A DNA stretch of 31,449 bases from DATGZX01 sp035296965 (GTDB taxonomy: Bacteria; Planctomycetota; Planctomycetia; Gemmatales; Gemmataceae). Positions within the stretch are counted from its first letter, which is position 1. Each line of letters starts with the position of its first letter. The translations under genes and the position numbers were made by a program. This document shows, one piece after another, positions 16,262 through 23,151 of this stretch. The stretch is taken from positions 1 through 31,449 of the forward strand of contig DATGZX010000069.1 of the NCBI GenBank assembly GCA_035296965.1, read 5' to 3'. The notes below the pieces were generated by a model that was not told the DNA's origin, did no database searches, and was given only the letters and a program-made list of their open reading frames with translations.

Positions 16262-16288
16262 GGTAAAGTGTTGGTAAAGATATTTACC
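16262..16288. promoter_or_regulatory. GGTAAAG repeats before the integrase (candidate arm-type sites)
   Basis: GGTAAAG occurs at 16262 and 16273, 11 bp apart (one helical turn), with an inverted TTTACC at 16283-16288. Inside the gene CTTTACCA-T-TGGTAAAG (16395-16411) and GGTAAA (16414-16419) repeat the motif, although there it also encodes Gly-Lys. Such clusters next to an attachment site resemble integrase arm sites. Confidence 0.35.
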
Positions 16289-16326
16289 TGACATTGCGTC
16301 CACGCTGCGGAGCGTAGGGCCAAAAC

Positions 16327-17637
16327 ATGGCGTCTCTGCAAGAACGAAACGGAAGTTACCGGGTCATTTTCTCCTATCGGCGCAAACTACGCAGCTTTAC
16401 CATTGGTAAAGTTGGTAAACACGAAGCCGAGATTAAGGCTCGGCAGGTCGATTACTTACTCATGCGTCTGAAGCAGGGCCTGATCACCCTACCTGAGGAC
16501 GTCGATATCGTCGCCTTCCTCGAACATGACGGCAAGGCTCTGAACTCCGGGCCAACGCTTCCTGGCACTCGGCGCCAAGCCGTCACCCTCGGCCATTTAC
16601 AAGATCGCTATCTCTCCACGCACGCCAACGGCACTATCGAAGCGAACAGCCTCAAAACGTGCAAATTGCACCTAGGCCACTTTACTCGCGAACTGGGCTC
16701 CGGCTTTCCTCTCGCCGAGCTGTCCCTTGCCAAATTGCAGGACTACGTCAACCGACGTGCCGAGGCCAAGCTCAGCCCAGCGACCATTCGCAAAGAATTG
16801 GCCACGCTTCGAGCGGCTTGGAACTGGGGCGAGCCAATGGGACTTACCTCTGGTCGGTTCCCTTACAGAGCCCTGCGCTTCCCCAAGGCCGACGAGAAGC
16901 CGCCCTTCATGACGATGGCTGAAATTCAAAGACAAGTCGCCGCCGGCGGCGATCCGAAGTCCCTATGGGATGCCCTCTATCTGCAAGCCAGCGAAGTGAG
17001 CGAGCTCCTTGCTCATGTGAAGGAGAAGGCTGCGCACCCGTGGATTTATCCACTCTTCTGCTTCGCGGCGCACACTGGAACCAGACGTTCGGAGATAGTG
17101 CGCGCCACGGTCGCCGACATCGACTTCACTGGAAACACCGTACTGGTGCGGGAAAAGAAGCGGAATCGGATACAGCGTACGACCCGTCGCATTCCCCTGA
17201 CACCATTTCTGGAGGGTGTGCTGCGGGAATGGCTGGCAATCCACCCTGGGGGTTCGGCGCTGTTCTGCCATGCCGAGACCGTCTCCCGAAGCAAGAAGAG
17301 GAGCCAAACCACCGGGCACCAAGACGCGCAGAATCGCCCGTCATCGCAGAAAGGCCGGATGGCGGCCGTTAGGAACAGGGAGCCACAAGTCCCAGCTGCG
17401 CTGACCGGCGACGAGATACATGACCATTTCAAACGCGTGCTGGCAGGTACAAAATGGAAACGGATGCGTGGGCTGCACACGCTGCGTCACAGCTTTATTT
17501 CAGCGTGTGCCACCAAGGGAGTTGATCAGCGCCTTGTTCAAGAGTGGGCCGGGCATATGAACGAAGCCACGTCGAGGCGCTACCGGCACCTGTATCCCTC
17601 GGCGCAGCAGGAAGCAATTGCGCGGGTCTTTGGATAG
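16327..17637 (+). CDS. int: Tyrosine recombinase / island integrase
   Basis: 436 residues. An N-terminal AP2-like arm domain (RNGSYRVIFSYRRKLRSFT) is followed by a SAM-like core-binding domain at ~75-165, and the catalytic domain starts at ~215. The active site is complete: Arg253 in TGTRRSEI, His384 and Arg387 in HTLRH, His410 in WAGHMNE and nucleophile Tyr419 in SRRYRHLY. It would integrate and, with a partner, excise DNA at the adjacent tRNA-Leu. An insert of ~80 residues before the HTLRH motif carries a basic stretch (RSKKRSQ). A damaged ~80-bp copy of its central part lies at 24384-24466. Confidence 0.93.
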   Translation: MASLQERNGSYRVIFSYRRKLRSFTIGKVGKHEAEIKARQVDYLLMRLKQGLITLPEDVDIVAFLEHDGKALNSGPTLPGTRRQAVTLGHLQDRYLSTHANGTIEANSLKTCKLHLGHFTRELGSGFPLAELSLAKLQDYVNRRAEAKLSPATIRKELATLRAAWNWGEPMGLTSGRFPYRALRFPKADEKPPFMTMAEIQRQVAAGGDPKSLWDALYLQASEVSELLAHVKEKAAHPWIYPLFCFAAHTGTRRSEIVRATVADIDFTGNTVLVREKKRNRIQRTTRRIPLTPFLEGVLREWLAIHPGGSALFCHAETVSRSKKRSQTTGHQDAQNRPSSQKGRMAAVRNREPQVPAALTGDEIHDHFKRVLAGTKWKRMRGLHTLRHSFISACATKGVDQRLVQEWAGHMNEATSRRYRHLYPSAQQEAIARVFG

Positions 17638-18145
17638 GACGCGGCCCTTTCGGAAGGCTGACACGTCCAGCCCGACATAGCTGACCGTTGAGCGTACAGT
17701 CATGGTTTATCGTCCAAATGCAACCTTCTGAGATGCCATAACATTATAGAATGATGTTATGCAAGAATTTGCCGAGCATGCTGCCCACGACGCCCCAGGC
17801 AGCGCAGCACTCCTTCGCCAGAGCGAAGTGGAAATAACAAATGCCTTCCGGAATCGACGGCGACCCGCGCCAGGCTGTCGGCGTCTCGTTGTAAGATACA
17901 GGCGAGGGCTTCCCTGAACAGGTCACACGACATGGGCCTTCCGGGTTATCAAGTCGCCGTGGTCGAGTGGTGGCGTGTGATTCGGGCTCGATAACCGCTG
18001 GCGAAGCTTGTGGCTCCGGGGCTGCGGCCTGCCTGACGCCGTCTTTCAACTTTTCTTCCTTCTCAGGCTCAGGCATACCTGACCTGACTTTGGGCCCCGC
18101 GTCACAAAAGTGGAGCGTTATGTTGTGCAGCACATAACCAATAGG
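17638..18145. other. Degenerate stretch with small dyads
   Basis: No supported gene. Contains CATAACAT-9-ATGTTATG (17737-17761) and GTTATGT-8-ACATAAC (18117-18138), the two dyads enclosing ~350 bp that include repeat R2 copy 1. A minus-strand frame of 129 codons spans it (SGMPEPEKEEKLKDGVRQ near its start), without a family or a ribosome site that I trust. Confidence 0.35.
17754..17885 (+). repeat. Dispersed repeat R2, copy 1 (diverged)
   Basis: Matches the minus strand of 27040-27178: both read GAY-GTT-ATG, then an Ala/His-rich stretch, then PGS-ALL-Q-EVE in the same frame, then CCTTCCGGAATCGAC and CCGCGCCA. Several differences in the first part are synonymous, so that part was once coding. 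A 1-nt indel separates the two before the CCTTCCGG block. Copies 2 and 3 are at 22229-22364 and 26940-27076. Confidence 0.6.
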
Positions 18146-18214
18146 GTTTTATCTGAAGTGCGGTCCATACAGGCGGCCTGAAAGCGCGCACGGGCCGAGC
18201 ACTTCAGATAAAAC
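18146..18214. repeat. Perfect 16-bp inverted repeat with 37-bp loop
   Basis: GTTTTATCTGAAGTGC at 18146-18161 and its exact complement at 18199-18214. Looks like a transposon-end dyad, a miniature element or a recombination hairpin. No other copy seen in the window. Confidence 0.7.
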
Positions 18215-18215
18215 T

Positions 18216-18231
18216 CGTTGAACTAAACCGC
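18216..18231 (+). repeat. Left copy of a 16-bp inverted repeat (partner 20860-20875)
   Basis: CGTTGAACTAAACCGC here and its exact reverse complement at 20860-20875. Between them lie the IS91-type remnant, the serine recombinase and MscS. It directly abuts the hairpin at 18146-18214. Confidence 0.5.
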
Positions 18232-18469
18232 GACCCCACCTATGGGGATTAAAGGGAGAGGCCTTCCCCAGGCGGGATAAGAGATGACGGCAGATTCACC
18301 GGTTCACCGCTTTTAATGCAGTCGCATACTACGCATCGCTCGCGTTTCCCGGCCGCTTATTCGTATTCGCTTGGATTCTGGCGCGTAATTCCCGGTGCAG
18401 TGCGCACCTTCCCCGTGCGCCCGCCCAGAGCATTGATCGCATTGGTGCGTGAAGGCAATCCAGTGCATC

Positions 18470-18601
18470 TCAGGACGTATTTGGCTGGCACGCTCCCGCC
18501 ATCTCTGCCTCCTCCACGCCCGGTTCCGACGGCTCGCGGAACTCGATGATGATCATCTGACCTCGCCCGCATAGGGGACAGCGATCGCGCGGTTCCGACT
18601 C
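18470..18601 (-). pseudogene. C-terminal remnant of an IS91-type transposase
   Basis: The minus frame reads ESEPRDRCPLCGRGQMIIIE, then FREPSEPG and a stop at 18470-18472: a Cys-x-x-Cys knuckle and acidic tail like the end of planctomycete IS91-family transposases as I know them. The remainder of the gene is missing; sequence directly upstream is an integrase N-terminus in another frame. Confidence 0.5.
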
Positions 18602-18818
18602 CTTTACCACTATTATCGAAGGTGTTGGCGCTCCAGGCAACTTTGCGTTCGATGAGAGTCAGGAGGTACTGGCGGACGTGTTCTCGCTGAAGTTGATCAG
18701 GGGACCGGCCGAAGTGCCGCGCGAAGTGCGCGACAGCCCGGATGTAGGCCCTCTGAGTATGTGGAGAGAAGGTACGCATCTGCATGTCTTCAAGCAGACG
18801 TTGGCGGAGTGGGGTCAT
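18602..18818 (-). pseudogene. N-terminal remnant of an IS91-associated tyrosine integrase
   Basis: From the ATG at 18818 (GGAGGA seven bases upstream) it reads MTPLRQRLLEDMQMRTFSPH, TQRAYIRAVAHFARHFGRSP and on to WSANTF: the SAM-like DNA-binding domain of the integrase that usually precedes IS91-type transposases. It runs ~72 codons and then loses homology; the catalytic domain is gone. One deletion joined this to the transposase tail at 18601. Confidence 0.7.
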
Positions 18819-19032
18819 GGTTTGTTCCTCCAAAGGACGGATGAAAAGTGTTACGAGCCACTCCCCCATCGTCGCTGGCTGGCCAATCGTCTGCCGCGCC
18901 TTGACCGAGAATGCGGTGCTGAGCCGGCAGGTGGGCTACCGGGCGGTGAAGTTTGTGACGGAGGAAGCAGGAGGTGGACGACCTCTCCCATTGCGACTCG
19001 AAGTGCTTGTCCGAAGGAAGAGGACGTGGTAG
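18819..19032. other. Intergenic, no supported gene
   Basis: A plus frame (18784-19032) ends KFVTEEAGGGRPLPLRLEVL, but its start overlaps the integrase remnant on the other strand. I do not call it a gene. Confidence 0.3.
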
Positions 19033-19056
19033 GGCCAAAAACTATAGTTATTGGCC
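19033..19056. promoter_or_regulatory. 24-bp dyad upstream of the serine recombinase
   Basis: GGCCAAaAACTA/TAGTTaTTGGCC is symmetrical except for one A:A position, centred on a perfect AACTATAGTT. It lies 44 bp before the recombinase start. Serine recombinases act at short dyads, so this may be a crossover/resolution subsite or an autoregulatory operator. Confidence 0.45.
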
Positions 19057-19099
19057 ACGCGAAATCGCGACGGACGATGGCCAGGAAAAGTGAGACGTG

Positions 19100-19738
19100 A
19101 TGCCGAGCGAATTTGGAGGGGTTTTTGGCCAGGGGGTACCGGTCCGCGTCGGCCTCTATGCCCGGGTGTCTACCCACGACCAGCAAACCTTGCCGCTGCA
19201 ACTTGCCGGCATGACGGAGTACGTTACCCGCCGCGGCTGGTCAATTGCCCTGCAGGTCGAGGACATTGGGTCGGGGGCATCGGTCCGTCCCCGGCGGGAG
19301 GAGCTGCTAAGGGTGGCTCGGCGGCGGGAGATCGACCTTGTCTTGGTTTGGAGGTTGGATCGCTGGGGCCGATCGCTCATCGATCTTATCAACTCGCTTC
19401 AGGAACTGGCCGCGCTGGGCGTGGGCTTCGCCTCGATCACCGAGGCGCTCGATTTGACAACTCCAGGCGGACGGGCAATGGCGGGGATGCTCGCAGTGTT
19501 TGCGGAATTCGAGCGGGAGATCCTGCGGGATCGTGTCCGAGCGGGAATCGCTCAGGCTCGATTGCTTGCCAAACCACATGGTCGACCGGCTTCGGCCAGG
19601 CGCCACCTCGAAGAGGCAAGGAGCTTGCGGCAAGAAGGAGTGAGCAAGCGGGCGATCGCGAAGCGACTTGGGATCAGTCGGTCTTCCGTCCGCCGGCTCT
19701 TGAGTGAGACCGCTAGCGCTGCTGAAGCTGCGACGTAG
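19100..19738 (+). CDS. Serine recombinase (resolvase/invertase type)
   Basis: 212 residues from the ATG at 19100 (a GTG at 19097 is equally possible). Nucleophile Ser24 lies in GLYARVSTHDQ. Further signature blocks are VLVWRLDRWGRSL, TPGGRAMAGMLAVFAEFERE and the E-helix. The C-terminal helix-turn-helix is GVSKRAIAKRLGISRSSVRR. The length matches small resolvases/invertases, not the large integrase type. It catalyses resolution or inversion at short dyad sites. All catalytic parts are present, unlike neighbouring mobile fragments. The MscS gene follows 78 bp downstream. Confidence 0.93.
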   Translation: MPSEFGGVFGQGVPVRVGLYARVSTHDQQTLPLQLAGMTEYVTRRGWSIALQVEDIGSGASVRPRREELLRVARRREIDLVLVWRLDRWGRSLIDLINSLQELAALGVGFASITEALDLTTPGGRAMAGMLAVFAEFEREILRDRVRAGIAQARLLAKPHGRPASARRHLEEARSLRQEGVSKRAIAKRLGISRSSVRRLLSETASAAEAAT

Positions 19739-19816
19739 CGTGGTTAGGATAACATCGTTGCTTCTACGTTGTTCCGAAATCGAGACCATCCGAACTGAAA
19801 GAAACGGCGGTGCGGT

Positions 19817-20800
19817 ATGGCAGGTATCATTCCCATCACTGACGCCAACCAGGCAGTGGATATCTTGGGCGTCAAATTGCTCGGCGTCACTGCGGAGAAC
19901 GGCAAGAAGCTGCTCTTCACCCTGGTCTTTGTCCTGCTCCTTCTCCTCCTTGGCCGACTGCTCTCCGCGTTGGCGGTCTGGCGCTTGCGTGCCCACCGGA
20001 ACACGCGCCTGGAGTTCTGGACGCATCAGTCCATTCGACTGGCGGTAACGTTGGTGCTCCTCCTGGGCGTGGTTTCGATCTGGTTTGATGATCCCGGGCG
20101 GCTAGCGACCGGCGTGGGCTTAGTGACCGCTGGACTGGCGTTCGCTTTGCAGAAGGTGATTTCTGCTGTAGCCGGCTATTTCGTGATCCTGCAGGGAAAA
20201 ACCTTCAACGTCGGCGATCGGATTTCCATGGGGGGAGTACGCGGCGATGTGATTGCCCTCGACCTAATCAAGACTACCATCATGGAAATGGGCCAGCCAG
20301 ATACCTACGCGGATGCGTCTTCTCCCACCTGGGTCCGTAGCCGCCAGTATACTGGCCGAGTCGTTACCGTAAGCAACGACAAGGTCTTCAGCGAGCCAGT
20401 CTACAACTACTCACGGGACTTCCCATATATCTGGGAGGAGATGAGCCTTCCCATCACCTACACGGCGGACCGCCAACGCGCCGAGCAGATTCTGCTGGAA
20501 GCTGCCGGACGGCATACGGTCCGCGTCAGCGAGGTGAGCGACGAGGCGCGGCAGGAAATGGAGCGCCGTTACGTCGTGGCTCTGGGTGATCTGCAACCGA
20601 AAGTCTACTATCGCCTGACCGACAATTGGCTGGAGTTGACTCTGCGCTTTATCGCGGAGGAACGGGGCGTCCGAGACGTGAAAGATGCCATGAGCCGAGA
20701 CGTCCTCGGTGCCCTTGACACCGCCGGCATTGGCATCGCCTCGGCAACCTTTGAGATTGTGGGGTTGCCCCCGGTACGCTTGCAACGACATGCCCAATGA
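19817..20800 (+). CDS. Mechanosensitive channel, MscS family
   Basis: 327 residues. Hydrophobic segments at ~32-54 (LLFTLVFVLLLLLLGRLL), ~70-88 and ~95-120. The last is the pore-lining helix GLVTAGLAFALQKVISAVAG, leading into the beta domain FVILQGKTFNVGDRISMG, the MscS signature. After it the VVTVSNDKVFSEPVYNYS block and the alpha/beta C-terminal part are normal. It opens under hypo-osmotic membrane tension. Ribosome site poor. Lies between a serine recombinase and an MscS-proximal hairpin, so it may be cargo of the mobile unit. Confidence 0.93.
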   Translation: MAGIIPITDANQAVDILGVKLLGVTAENGKKLLFTLVFVLLLLLLGRLLSALAVWRLRAHRNTRLEFWTHQSIRLAVTLVLLLGVVSIWFDDPGRLATGVGLVTAGLAFALQKVISAVAGYFVILQGKTFNVGDRISMGGVRGDVIALDLIKTTIMEMGQPDTYADASSPTWVRSRQYTGRVVTVSNDKVFSEPVYNYSRDFPYIWEEMSLPITYTADRQRAEQILLEAAGRHTVRVSEVSDEARQEMERRYVVALGDLQPKVYYRLTDNWLELTLRFIAEERGVRDVKDAMSRDVLGALDTAGIGIASATFEIVGLPPVRLQRHAQ

Positions 20801-20830
20801 TCGGGATAGCGAACACAGAGAACCCCGATC
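20799..20830 (+). terminator. Hairpin at the MscS stop codon
   Basis: GATCGGG (20799-20805) pairs CCCGATC (20824-20830) with an 18-nt loop, beginning inside the stop codon. No T-run, so at most a weak terminator. Confidence 0.3.
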
Positions 20831-20859
20831 CGGTAGACAGCGCAGCTTCCTACCGCGCA

Positions 20860-20875
20860 GCGGTTTAGTTCAACG
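20860..20875 (-). repeat. Right copy of the 16-bp inverted repeat
   Basis: GCGGTTTAGTTCAACG, exact reverse complement of 18216-18231. It lies 4 bp past the stop codon of the gene fragment read leftward at 20880-21012. Confidence 0.5.
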
Positions 20876-20879
20876 CCCC

Positions 20880-21012
20880 TTACGTGGTCTTGGCAATTAT
20901 GTTGCCTTCGGTCACAACAATGGCGAAATACCGCGAGTTGTCGGAGAACAGCACGACATAATAGCCGAAGTCCCACGGCCGCACCTGGGCAAGGCGATCG
21001 GCACCAACCGCA
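20880..21012 (-). pseudogene. 3' fragment of an unidentified gene
   Basis: The minus frame reads FAVGADRLAQVRPWDFGYYV, VLFSDNSRYFAIVVTEGNII and ends AKTT-stop. Its amino-acid texture is clearly protein-like, with alternating strands, but an in-frame stop lies just upstream and the hairpin at 21024-21094 replaces the 5' part. No start codon fits well. Not recognised. It probably was truncated by insertion of whatever carries the hairpin. Confidence 0.45.
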
Positions 21013-21023
21013 AATCATGGGCA

Positions 21024-21094
21024 AGCCGGATGGAACCTGCGGGGGTAATTCCTGGGGCGATGTGTGGCAGGAATTCCACCCTCTCCATCCGGCT
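21024..21094. repeat. Long imperfect hairpin
   Basis: Outer AGCCGGATGGA (21024-21034) pairs perfectly with TCCATCCGGCT (21084-21094). Inside, GGGT and AATTCCT pair AGGAATT and ACCC with a 2-nt bulge. About 71 nt in all, at the broken end of the gene fragment to its left. Could be a miniature inverted-repeat element or a recombination site. Confidence 0.55.
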
Positions 21095-21289
21095 CGCGCA
21101 CCTTTGGTAGGTCACAAACTTCCCAAGAACTGCATGGATGTTCGCGGGTTATGTGTCATACGGAAGACGAAAAGCGAGCTGTTCCCGCAGGAATGCGATC
21201 ACTCACCACATAACGACAATGGCCACATAAGGGGCGATGGGCGGCGGCATAGCGACCGAGTTGCCAGAGAGCGCGGCTATGCTTGCCAC

Positions 21290-21748
21290 TCATGGCACTT
21301 CCAGGTTGATCACGCTCAAACCTTCGGCGGCGGCTACCAGGCAAAGGTTGGCATCTGCGCAGACGAAATCGTCAACCGGAGTGACGGCTCGCAGGGCAAG
21401 CGCCACGGCAAGTTGGAGCACGTCCAACGTTCGCACGCTCCTTGCGGGGCCGTGCTGGACAAGGAGTTGCTGGGCCTGCTGATAGTCGGCCTGAGTCAAC
21501 TGGACGATTTGCCACGGACCAGAGGCCACATCGGCAAGCAGGCGGCTGCGCAGCCGATGGAACTCCACGGGCGTGATCTGTCCCATGCGGGCCAGGCGGG
21601 CAAAGACGGAATGCAGTTCCAAAACGCCGAGGGTCGAAAGATAGTGGCGAGACGCCGAATCCGCCAGGAGGCCATCGATTGTCGCTGTCCCGAGTTCGGC
21701 GCGGTAGTGCTTGGCGGCGGCACTGGTGTCGTAGAAGTGGTTTGCCAT
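21290..21748 (-). CDS. PIN-domain toxin (VapC-like ribonuclease)
   Basis: 152 residues, normal for single-domain PIN toxins. The acidic site is present: Asp7 in FYDTSAAAKHY, Glu44 in GVLELHSVF, Asp109 in RTLDVLQLA, and Asp126/127 and Asp132 in VDDFVCADAN. It would cleave RNA with Mg2+. It starts 14 bp after the DUF104 antitoxin gene on the same strand, a standard two-gene cassette, and it is the only complete PIN toxin among three in the window. Confidence 0.9.
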   Translation of the reverse strand: MANHFYDTSAAAKHYRAELGTATIDGLLADSASRHYLSTLGVLELHSVFARLARMGQITPVEFHRLRSRLLADVASGPWQIVQLTQADYQQAQQLLVQHGPARSVRTLDVLQLAVALALRAVTPVDDFVCADANLCLVAAAEGLSVINLEVP

Positions 21749-21762
21749 CCAAGCCCCGGGTT

Positions 21763-22026
21763 TTAGCCGTCCTCGCGTTCGGCGATTACCGCTTCCGCGA
21801 GGGTGCCGGGCACCTTGGCAAGGATCTTGCGAACCTCCTCCAGGCTTACCGTCGGATCTGCGTCCCTCTGGGCGGCGGCGACGCAGGTGGCATCGATGCG
21901 GGCTTCCAGGACGCCGGGCGTATCAATGGTGATAGTAAGGTGCTGGTGTTCGTGCAGCTGAGTTGGGAGGACGCCCAGCGGACGCAGTACGCCATTCTCG
22001 TAGATGACCTCGACTTGTTGGTGCAT
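21763..22026 (-). CDS. Antitoxin of the DUF104 (AF2212-like) family
   Basis: 87 residues. MHQQVEVIYENGVLRPLGVL then HEHQHLTITID is the family pattern of a small beta-barrel N-terminus; the rest (SLEEVRKILAKVPGTLAEAV) is a helix that would wrap the toxin. AAGGAG lies 7 nt before the ATG. Pairs with the PIN toxin directly downstream. Confidence 0.88.
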   Translation of the reverse strand: MHQQVEVIYENGVLRPLGVLPTQLHEHQHLTITIDTPGVLEARIDATCVAAAQRDADPTVSLEEVRKILAKVPGTLAEAVIAEREDG

Positions 22027-22030
22027 TATG

Positions 22031-22228
22031 TTACTCCTTCTAAGCCGATGCTAGCATAGACATGGCCAACCGTCGAGCGATTCCTGGTAGGGCTATCAGG
22101 GCCGGATAGCCATGCCCAGCGCAGCCTTTTCGGGGGTCCCTTGCCGCCCTTACTGAATCTCCACGTGTTCCAGAATACCTCCGTTTGTCACTATATCGCG
22201 ATCAAACGAGCCTGTGCGCAGGCAACAA
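22031..22228. repeat. Dispersed repeat R1, copy A
   Basis: About 198 bp that recur at 26278-26474 in the same orientation with roughly 85-90% identity by eye, both starting TTACTYCTTCTA and ending GTGCGCAGGCAACA. Copy A starts just upstream of the DUF104 antitoxin ribosome site and ends exactly where repeat R2 copy 2 begins. Reading frames are not kept, so it is not an obvious gene. Not a recognised insertion sequence. Confidence 0.85.
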
Positions 22229-22364
22229 TGCCTTCCGGAATCGACAGCAACCCGCGCCAACCTGTCGGCGTCCCAGGCCGATTGCGATAGAATTGCTAAG
22301 TCCACAATCCGGGCGCGCCAACCGAACGCTCAAGCACTGCCAGGCCGGTGAGATTTCTGCTTGG
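22229..22364. repeat. Dispersed repeat R2, copy 2
   Basis: 136 bp, about 93% identical to the reverse complement of 26940-27076, from ATGCCTTCCGGAATC to ATTTCTGCTTGG. Abuts R1 copy A without a gap, so a composite of the two. Confidence 0.85.
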
Positions 22365-22437
22365 CGGCTGAGACTCACGGGCTGCCTTTTGGCTCATCGA
22401 TTCATACGGCCTGGCTCGGCTCGCACACATGCAGACG

Positions 22438-22466
22438 CTGTCCGGCGGACAGGCTCGTGGTATACT
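22438..22466 (+). promoter_or_regulatory. Promoter -10 with operator-like palindrome
   Basis: CTGTCCG-G-CGGACAG (22438-22452, perfect) lies 8 bp upstream of TATACT (22461-22466), where the -35 would fall. It is suited to autoregulation of the TA pair that starts at 22584. Confidence 0.45.
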
Positions 22467-22583
22467 AGGCAGCATTCGTCCGGACTTGCTCCTTCGACGC
22501 ATTTGCAGCGTTCCCGCACTTCAACCCAGCATTTCCTGGGAACGGAGCCGGGCGCCGCGGCGCTGAGTCAGGAGGGTCGTTCC

Positions 22584-22805
22584 ATGTCCCACTCGCTTGC
22601 TGCCCATTTCGACGGTCAGAACATCGTGCCGGATGAGCCGGTCCAGTTGCCAGTCGGCCAGCAGCTCCGCATCCAGGTGGAGATCGTCGGGCCATCGCCA
22701 CCGCAGTTTGCCGAGTTACTCGGCTTCGCCAGCGACCTGCCGGACGCCCCTCCGGACCTGTCAGCCCAGCACGACCACTACCTCTACGGGACCCCCAAAC
22801 GATGA
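22584..22805 (+). CDS. Antitoxin of a PIN-type TA pair
   Basis: 73 residues from the ATG at 22584 with GGAGG about 8 nt upstream. MSHSLAAHFDGQNIVPDEPV then LPVGQQLRIQVEIVG is a short beta-type N-terminus as in AF2212/AbrB-like antitoxins; the C-terminus ends DHYLYGTPKR, a common planctomycete TA ending (compare DHYIYGGSKR in the antitoxin at 27267). Its stop overlaps the toxin start (ATGA). The first part of the frame upstream (from 22185) runs through repeats R1/R2 and is not coding. Confidence 0.75.
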   Translation: MSHSLAAHFDGQNIVPDEPVQLPVGQQLRIQVEIVGPSPPQFAELLGFASDLPDAPPDLSAQHDHYLYGTPKR

Positions 22806-23080
22806 CCGTATCCCAGTGCGACGTCTTCGCGGATACGATCTACTGGATTGCATTGCTCGTTAAACAAGATCGGTACCAACCCCGCGCTCAGGAGTGGACG
22901 GCTCGCATCACCGGACGAATCACGACGACTTCCCTGGTGGTGCTCGAGACGGCCAATGCCCGGGCAGGGCCGGCTTGGCGGGCGAGCGCGGTGGCCCTGA
23001 TCGAACACCTGAGGCAACGTCCCGACGTTGGAGTCGTCCCACTCGAGCCGGCGCTCTGGGAACGCGGCTGGGACCGCTAG
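22802..23080 (+). pseudogene. Truncated PIN-domain toxin
   Basis: 92 codons against a usual ~140. The N-terminal half is good: Asp in DVFADTIYWIALL, then ITTTSLVVLETANA with the Glu of the active site, up to PLEPALWERGWDR, then TAG. The distal acidic residues (the DC/D region of PIN domains) are missing, so it should be catalytically dead unless it works as a half-domain. It overlaps its antitoxin by 4 nt. The stop occurs just before the promoter of the next operon. Confidence 0.75.
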
Positions 23081-23110
23081 CAGACTGGTGGATCGCCTGG
23101 CGGCATCGGG

Positions 23111-23116
23111 TATAAT
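23111..23116 (+). promoter_or_regulatory. -10 element TATAAT
   Basis: TATAAT preceded by GGG, ~36 bp before the ATG of the 23152 operon. No good -35 was seen 17 bp upstream. Confidence 0.4.
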
Positions 23117-23151
23117 GCCGTGTCAGTAAGGACGCCAGCGCCGAGGGGAAA

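Noticed and set aside
17737..18224. Integron attC-like sites (CATAAC...GTTATG dyads, GTTGAAC next to a hairpin)
   Set aside because: Spacing and paired core sites do not fit attC; no integron integrase motif in either recombinase.
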